Positions 19,633 through 23,030 of a stretch of 23,030 bases of DNA are shown piece after piece. Both the position numbers and the translations under genes were made by a program. The stretch spans positions 1-23,030 of the forward strand of contig CAMLLG010000062.1 of NCBI GenBank assembly GCA_946480825.1, given 5' to 3'. The notes beneath the pieces were generated by a model. That model was not told the DNA's origin, searched no databases, and saw only the letters and a program-made list of their open reading frames with translations. Position 1 is the stretch's first letter. Each line of letters begins with the position of its first letter. The DNA comes from an uncultured Lysobacteraceae bacterium. Lineage in GTDB: Bacteria > Pseudomonadota > Gammaproteobacteria > Xanthomonadales > Xanthomonadaceae.

Positions 19633-20115
19633 TCAGGCCTTCGATTCGGCGCAGAGGAACTCGGCGCGCGCCGCTTCCTTGCCGTCGACGCAGGCCACGC
19701 CCGCGTACAGCGCCATGTTGCGCAGGCGGCGCTTGAGCACCACCGCGAGTTCGAGCCGATCGCCCGGCAGCACGAGTTTGCTGAAACGCGCGTTTTCGAT
19801 CTTCACCAGATAAAACAGCTTCTCCGGGTTCAGGCCGATGCCCTTGGAGAGCTTGGTCATCTGGTCCAGCACGCCGCCGGCCTGCGCCAGCGCTTCGACC
19901 ACCAGCACGCCGGGCATCACCGGATGGCCGGGGAAATGGCCCTGGAAGAACGGTTCGTTGATGGTGAGGTTCTTGTACGCCAGCACGCGGGTTTCCGGCT
20001 CGAACTCGACCACGCGGTCGATCAGCAGGAACGGATAGCGGTGCGGCAGCAGCGACTGGATCTCGGCGATGCCCAGCGGCAGCGCGGGCACGATGCAGGT
20101 ATCGGTCGAACTCAT
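19633..20115 (-). CDS. fabZ: 3-hydroxyacyl-[ACP] dehydratase FabZ
   Basis: The 160-residue hot-dog-fold protein contains [14 protein letters not shown] (22-35) and [12 protein letters not shown] (59-70), with catalytic His60 and Glu74. It dehydrates 3-hydroxyacyl-ACP in fatty-acid elongation and thereby competes with LpxA and LpxD for the same substrates, which explains its conserved place between them. The ATG at 20115 overlaps the lpxD stop as ATGA; the longer open frame upstream merely shadows lpxD. Slightly longer than E. coli FabZ (151) at the N-terminus. Confidence 0.98.
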   Translation of the reverse strand: MSSTDTCIVPALPLGIAEIQSLLPHRYPFLLIDRVVEFEPETRVLAYKNLTINEPFFQGHFPGHPVMPGVLVVEALAQAGGVLDQMTKLSKGIGLNPEKLFYLVKIENARFSKLVLPGDRLELAVVLKRRLRNMALYAGVACVDGKEAARAEFLCAESKA

Positions 20116-21155
20116 TGCGGTTCCTTGTTGCGCCCACCGGCCTGTTTCGCCAGGGCGTCGAGCTGTTTGAAACGGGCGGCGCTCCTGCGCCAGCTGCGAT
20201 TGTCCATCAGCGGTGTGCCCGAGGAGTATTCGCCGGGCTCGCGGATCGAACCGGTGACCAGACTCATCGCGGTGATCACGACGCGGTCGCAGATTTCGAT
20301 GTGGCCCACCACGCCGGCGCCCCCGCCGATCAGGCAATAACGGCCGATGCTGGCGCTGCCGGCCACCGCCGAACACCCGGCCATCGCGGAGTGCGCACCG
20401 ATGCGGACGTTGTGGCCGACCTGGATCTGGTTGTCGAGGCGCACGTCCTCTTCCAGCACGGTGTCGTCGAGCGCGCCGCGGTCGATCGTGGTGTTGGCGC
20501 CGATCTCGCAGTCGTCGCCGATCGAGACGCCGCCGAGCTGCGGCACCTTCAGCCAGTGGCCGTGCTCCATCGCCAGGCCGAAGCCGTCGGCGCCGAGCAC
20601 CGCGCCGGGATGGATCAGCACGCGACGGCCCAGGCGCACGCGCCGGACCAGGGTGACGCGCGCGACCAGTTCGCAGCCTTCGCCGACGACGCAATCCTCG
20701 CCGATGACGCAGCCGGGACCGATCGATGCGCCGGCCTCCACGCGCGCGCGCGGGCCGATGCTGACGAAGGGGCCGATGGCGGCCTCGGGCGAAATATCGG
20801 CGCTGGCGTCGATTGCCGCCGACGGATGGATGCCGGGCACGGTCGCGGTGCGATGTTCGAACAACGCCGCGATCTTCGCGAACGCGACGTAGGGATCTTT
20901 CGCGACCAGCGCGGTGCCGGCGTAACCCTCGGCGTCGTCTTCGCGCATCACCACCACGCCGGCGCCGCTGCCGGCCAACTGGCTGCGGTAGCGCGGGTTG
21001 GCCAGGAACGCCAGTTGCGTTTCGTCGGCGCGGGCGAGCGTGGCCACGCCGACGATGCGGCGTTCGCCATCGCCGCGCACGGACAGGCCGAAGCGCTCGG
21101 CGAGCGCCGCGGCCGTATGGGATACGGCCGTCGTATCGGGCATGAGGGTCGACAT
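20112..21155 (-). CDS. lpxD: UDP-3-O-(3-hydroxyacyl)glucosamine N-acyltransferase
   Basis: The 347-residue protein has an N-terminal uridine-binding domain (about 1-105) and a hexapeptide-repeat beta-helix (about 110-300) with many GxxIGxxx turns. The catalytic His is His248 in IQVGHNV, corresponding to E. coli His239. A C-terminal helical tail ends in [10 protein letters not shown]. It adds the N-linked 3-hydroxyacyl chain in the third step of lipid A synthesis. The ATG at 21155 has GGAG six bases upstream. It follows bamA by 33 bases, without the skp gene that separates the two in E. coli. Confidence 0.98.
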   Translation of the reverse strand: MSTLMPDTTAVSHTAAALAERFGLSVRGDGERRIVGVATLARADETQLAFLANPRYRSQLAGSGAGVVVMREDDAEGYAGTALVAKDPYVAFAKIAALFEHRTATVPGIHPSAAIDASADISPEAAIGPFVSIGPRARVEAGASIGPGCVIGEDCVVGEGCELVARVTLVRRVRLGRRVLIHPGAVLGADGFGLAMEHGHWLKVPQLGGVSIGDDCEIGANTTIDRGALDDTVLEEDVRLDNQIQVGHNVRIGAHSAMAGCSAVAGSASIGRYCLIGGGAGVVGHIEICDRVVITAMSLVTGSIREPGEYSSGTPLMDNRSWRRSAARFKQLDALAKQAGGRNKEPQ

Positions 21156-21188
21156 GGGACGCTCCGTCCGCGGATCAGAGCGTCGCGA

Positions 21189-23030
21189 TCAGAACGCGCC
21201 GCCGAAGGTGAACTGCAGGCGTTCCAGCTCGTCGTCCTCGCCGGTGCGGAACGGGAAGGCGTAGCTGATCGAGATCGGACCGACCGGCGCGCGCCACAGC
21301 AGGGCGACGCCAGCCGATGCGCGCAGTTCGCCGGCATCGACGCTGTCGATGTCCTTGAACACGTTGCCGACGTCGATGAACGCCGACACGCGCGCCGCCG
21401 GGGTGTCGAGCAGCGACGGGAAGAACATTTCCAGCGAGCCCACGGTCTTGACCGCGCCGCCCACCGGCTGGCGGAACAGGCTGCCGGCCGAGAAATCGAC
21501 CGGGCCCAGGGTGTTGTCGCGGAAACCGCGCACCGAACGCACGCCGCCGGCGTAGAAGTTCTCGAAGAACGGCAGGCCGCCCGCGGTCAGCGTGTTGCGG
21601 TAATCGGGCGACGTGGTCAGACAGGGCTCGGTCGCGGACGGGCGCGGCGGCTGGATCGGCGGCGTGGCCGGATCGCCGTCGTCGTCGACCGGCGGCGGCA
21701 GATCCTGGAAACAGATGTTGCGTTCGAAGTCGCTGCCGTAGCTGTCGCCGTAGCCCAGCTGGAAACGGGTGTTGAGCACCATCAGGCGGTTGATCGGCCA
21801 GTATTTCGAGAACTCGTAGTTGAGCTTGAAGTATTCCGCGGTCGAGCCCGGCAGGGTGATTTCCGCGGAGAGGCGCTGATAGGTCCCGTAGGTCGGAGTG
21901 AAGAAGTCGTTGCGGGTATCGCGCGCCCAGCCCAGTTCCGCGCGCCAGGCGTGGAAGGTGCTTTTGCCGGCGGCGTCGATGTAATCGACGATCGACGCGG
22001 GCGACGAACCCGGGAAGGCCAGGATCTGGTTGCGGTCGATGCCGAACACCAGCGACACGCTGTCGTTCTCGGTCAGCGGCACGCCCAGCACCGCCTGCGC
22101 CGCGGCGCTGGTGGTCGAGTACTGTGCGGTGTTGAAGTCCGAGTTGTCGAACTCGCGCCACCACATGTTGTAGCCCAGCGACATGCCTTCGTCGGTGAAG
22201 TACGGATTGAGGAACGAGAACGAATAGCGCTGCAGATAGGTGTTGCGCTGCACTTCGACGCCGATCTGGTTGCCGGTGCCGAGGAAGTTGTTCTGCGACA
22301 GCTGCAGTGTGGTGGTCAGGCCCGACAACTGCGAGTAACCGAAGCCGAAGGTGAAGCTGCCCGACGTGGTTTCCTTCACGTTGAAGACCACGTCGACCTG
22401 GTCGTTGCTGCCGGCCACCGGCTCGGTCTCGACTTCGACCGATCCGCTTTCGAAGAAGCCCAGGCGCTGCAGGCGCACCTTCGAGCGGTCGATCGCGGCC
22501 TGCGAATACCACGCGCCTTCGAACTGGCGCATCTCGCGGCGCAGCACTTCGTCGGTGGTGCGGGTGTTGCCCTTGAAGCGGATCTGGCGGACGGTCACGC
22601 GCGGGCCGGGCACGACCTGCAGGTTGATGCCGACGGTGCGCTTCTCGCGATCCAGTTCCGGCACGGTGTTCACTTCGGCGAACGCGTAGCCGATGTTGCC
22701 CAGCGCGGCGACGATCGAATCGGAGGTGAGTTCGAGCAGGGTGCGCGAGAAGGTCTGGCCGGACTTGATCAGCACGTAGCGGTCGATCTGCTCCTTCGAC
22801 AGCACGGTGTCGCCGGTGACCTTCACGTCGGACACGGTGTACACCTCGCCCTCGCTGAGCGTGGCGGTGACGAACATGTCCTTCTTGTCGGGGCTGATCG
22901 CGACCTGGGTGTTGTCGACGCTGAAATCGACGTAGCCGCGGTCGAGGTAGAACTCGTTGAGCTTCTCGAGATCGCCGGTGAGCTTTTCGCGCGAATACTG
23001 GTCGTCGCGGCGGTACCAGCTCAGCCAGTT
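21189..23030 (-). CDS. bamA: BamA, outer-membrane protein assembly factor (5' part cut by window edge)
   Basis: The frame is open to the right edge and gives the C-terminal 613 residues of about 800; the signal peptide and POTRA1-2 are missing. It starts inside POTRA3 (KLTGDLEKLNEFYLDRGY and TQVAISPDKKD), continues through POTRA4-5 and the barrel, with FYAGGVRSVRGF carrying the conserved VRGF lid motif (codons around 21522-21533), and ends in LQFTFGGAF with the terminal Phe of the beta-signal. It inserts barrel proteins into the outer membrane. One surface loop (codons 21621-21713) is long, rich in Pro and Asp and bounded by two cysteines. The true start is outside the window. Confidence 0.98.
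   Translation of the reverse strand, partial: NWLSWYRRDDQYSREKLTGDLEKLNEFYLDRGYVDFSVDNTQVAISPDKKDMFVTATLSEGEVYTVSDVKVTGDTVLSKEQIDRYVLIKSGQTFSRTLLELTSDSIVAALGNIGYAFAEVNTVPELDREKRTVGINLQVVPGPRVTVRQIRFKGNTRTTDEVLRREMRQFEGAWYSQAAIDRSKVRLQRLGFFESGSVEVETEPVAGSNDQVDVVFNVKETTSGSFTFGFGYSQLSGLTTTLQLSQNNFLGTGNQIGVEVQRNTYLQRYSFSFLNPYFTDEGMSLGYNMWWREFDNSDFNTAQYSTTSAAAQAVLGVPLTENDSVSLVFGIDRNQILAFPGSSPASIVDYIDAAGKSTFHAWRAELGWARDTRNDFFTPTYGTYQRLSAEITLPGSTAEYFKLNYEFSKYWPINRLMVLNTRFQLGYGDSYGSDFERNICFQDLPPPVDDDGDPATPPIQPPRPSATEPCLTTSPDYRNTLTAGGLPFFENFYAGGVRSVRGFRDNTLGPVDFSAGSLFRQPVGGAVKTVGSLEMFFPSLLDTPAARVSAFIDVGNVFKDIDSVDAGELRASAGVALLWRAPVGPISISYAFPFRTGEDDELERLQFTFGGAF

Noticed and set aside
18499..20340. 613-codon open frame on the plus strand
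   Set aside because: Antisense to lpxB, lpxA, fabZ and lpxD, which are certain; composition is typical of a shadow frame.

Overview
The window is high-GC, densely coded chromosomal DNA from a gammaproteobacterium, most likely a member of the Xanthomonadaceae/Lysobacteraceae. The grounds are the Xanthomonas-type Rrf2 SUF regulator in front of sufB, the lpxD-fabZ-lpxA-lpxB-rnhB order downstream of bamA, an HU protein with an Ala/Lys/Pro-rich N-terminal tail, and a paired REP element of the GTAG type known from Stenotrophomonas. This assignment comes from family knowledge and gene order, not from a database search. I see no phage, IS element, CRISPR array, tRNA or rRNA.

Layout. (1) 1-4136, minus strand: an iron-sulfur assembly (SUF) operon. 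It starts at a good sigma70-type promoter, then an Rrf2 regulator, sufB, an ACT-domain protein, a small CBU_0592-like membrane protein, a Cys-containing lipoprotein and sufC, which runs off the left edge. Three genes that are not SUF components therefore sit between sufB and sufC. (2) 4299-7540, plus strand: a small membrane protein, a stand-alone SET-domain methyltransferase-like protein and a large DUF5916/CBM9-like outer-membrane protein. (3) 7563-9109, minus strand: a DUF1439 (YceB-like) lipoprotein, a Cdd1-type helix-hairpin-helix protein, and a tailed HU protein with its own promoter and a strong intrinsic terminator. (4) 9110-9714: a gene-poor gap with hairpins. (5) 9715-14413, minus strand: accA and dnaE, separated by the REP pair. 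(6) 14542-14967, plus strand: a small protein with two H-x-S/T motifs resembling 2H phosphoesterases. (7) 14992-16875, minus strand: a membrane M48 metallopeptidase. (8) 16981-23030, minus strand: rnhB, lpxB, lpxA, fabZ, lpxD and bamA (bamA cut by the right edge).

How they work together. Regions 5-8 correspond to the bamA-(skp)-lpxD-fabZ-lpxA-lpxB-rnhB-dnaE-accA macro-cluster known from E. coli, which joins outer-membrane protein assembly, lipid A synthesis, fatty-acid synthesis and replication. Here no skp lies between bamA and lpxD, and an M48 peptidase plus a divergent 2H-like gene separate rnhB from dnaE. Genes within the lpx block and within the start of the suf block overlap by ATGA or GTGA or lie a few bases apart, which suggests translational coupling.

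Most of the window is housekeeping. The points most worth following are the extra genes inside the suf operon and the dyad over its promoter, the SET protein close to a lysine-tailed HU, Met173 in LpxA as a chain-length predictor, the unannotated-looking 2H-like protein, the REP pair after dnaE, and a pair of orphan terminators facing away from the HU gene.
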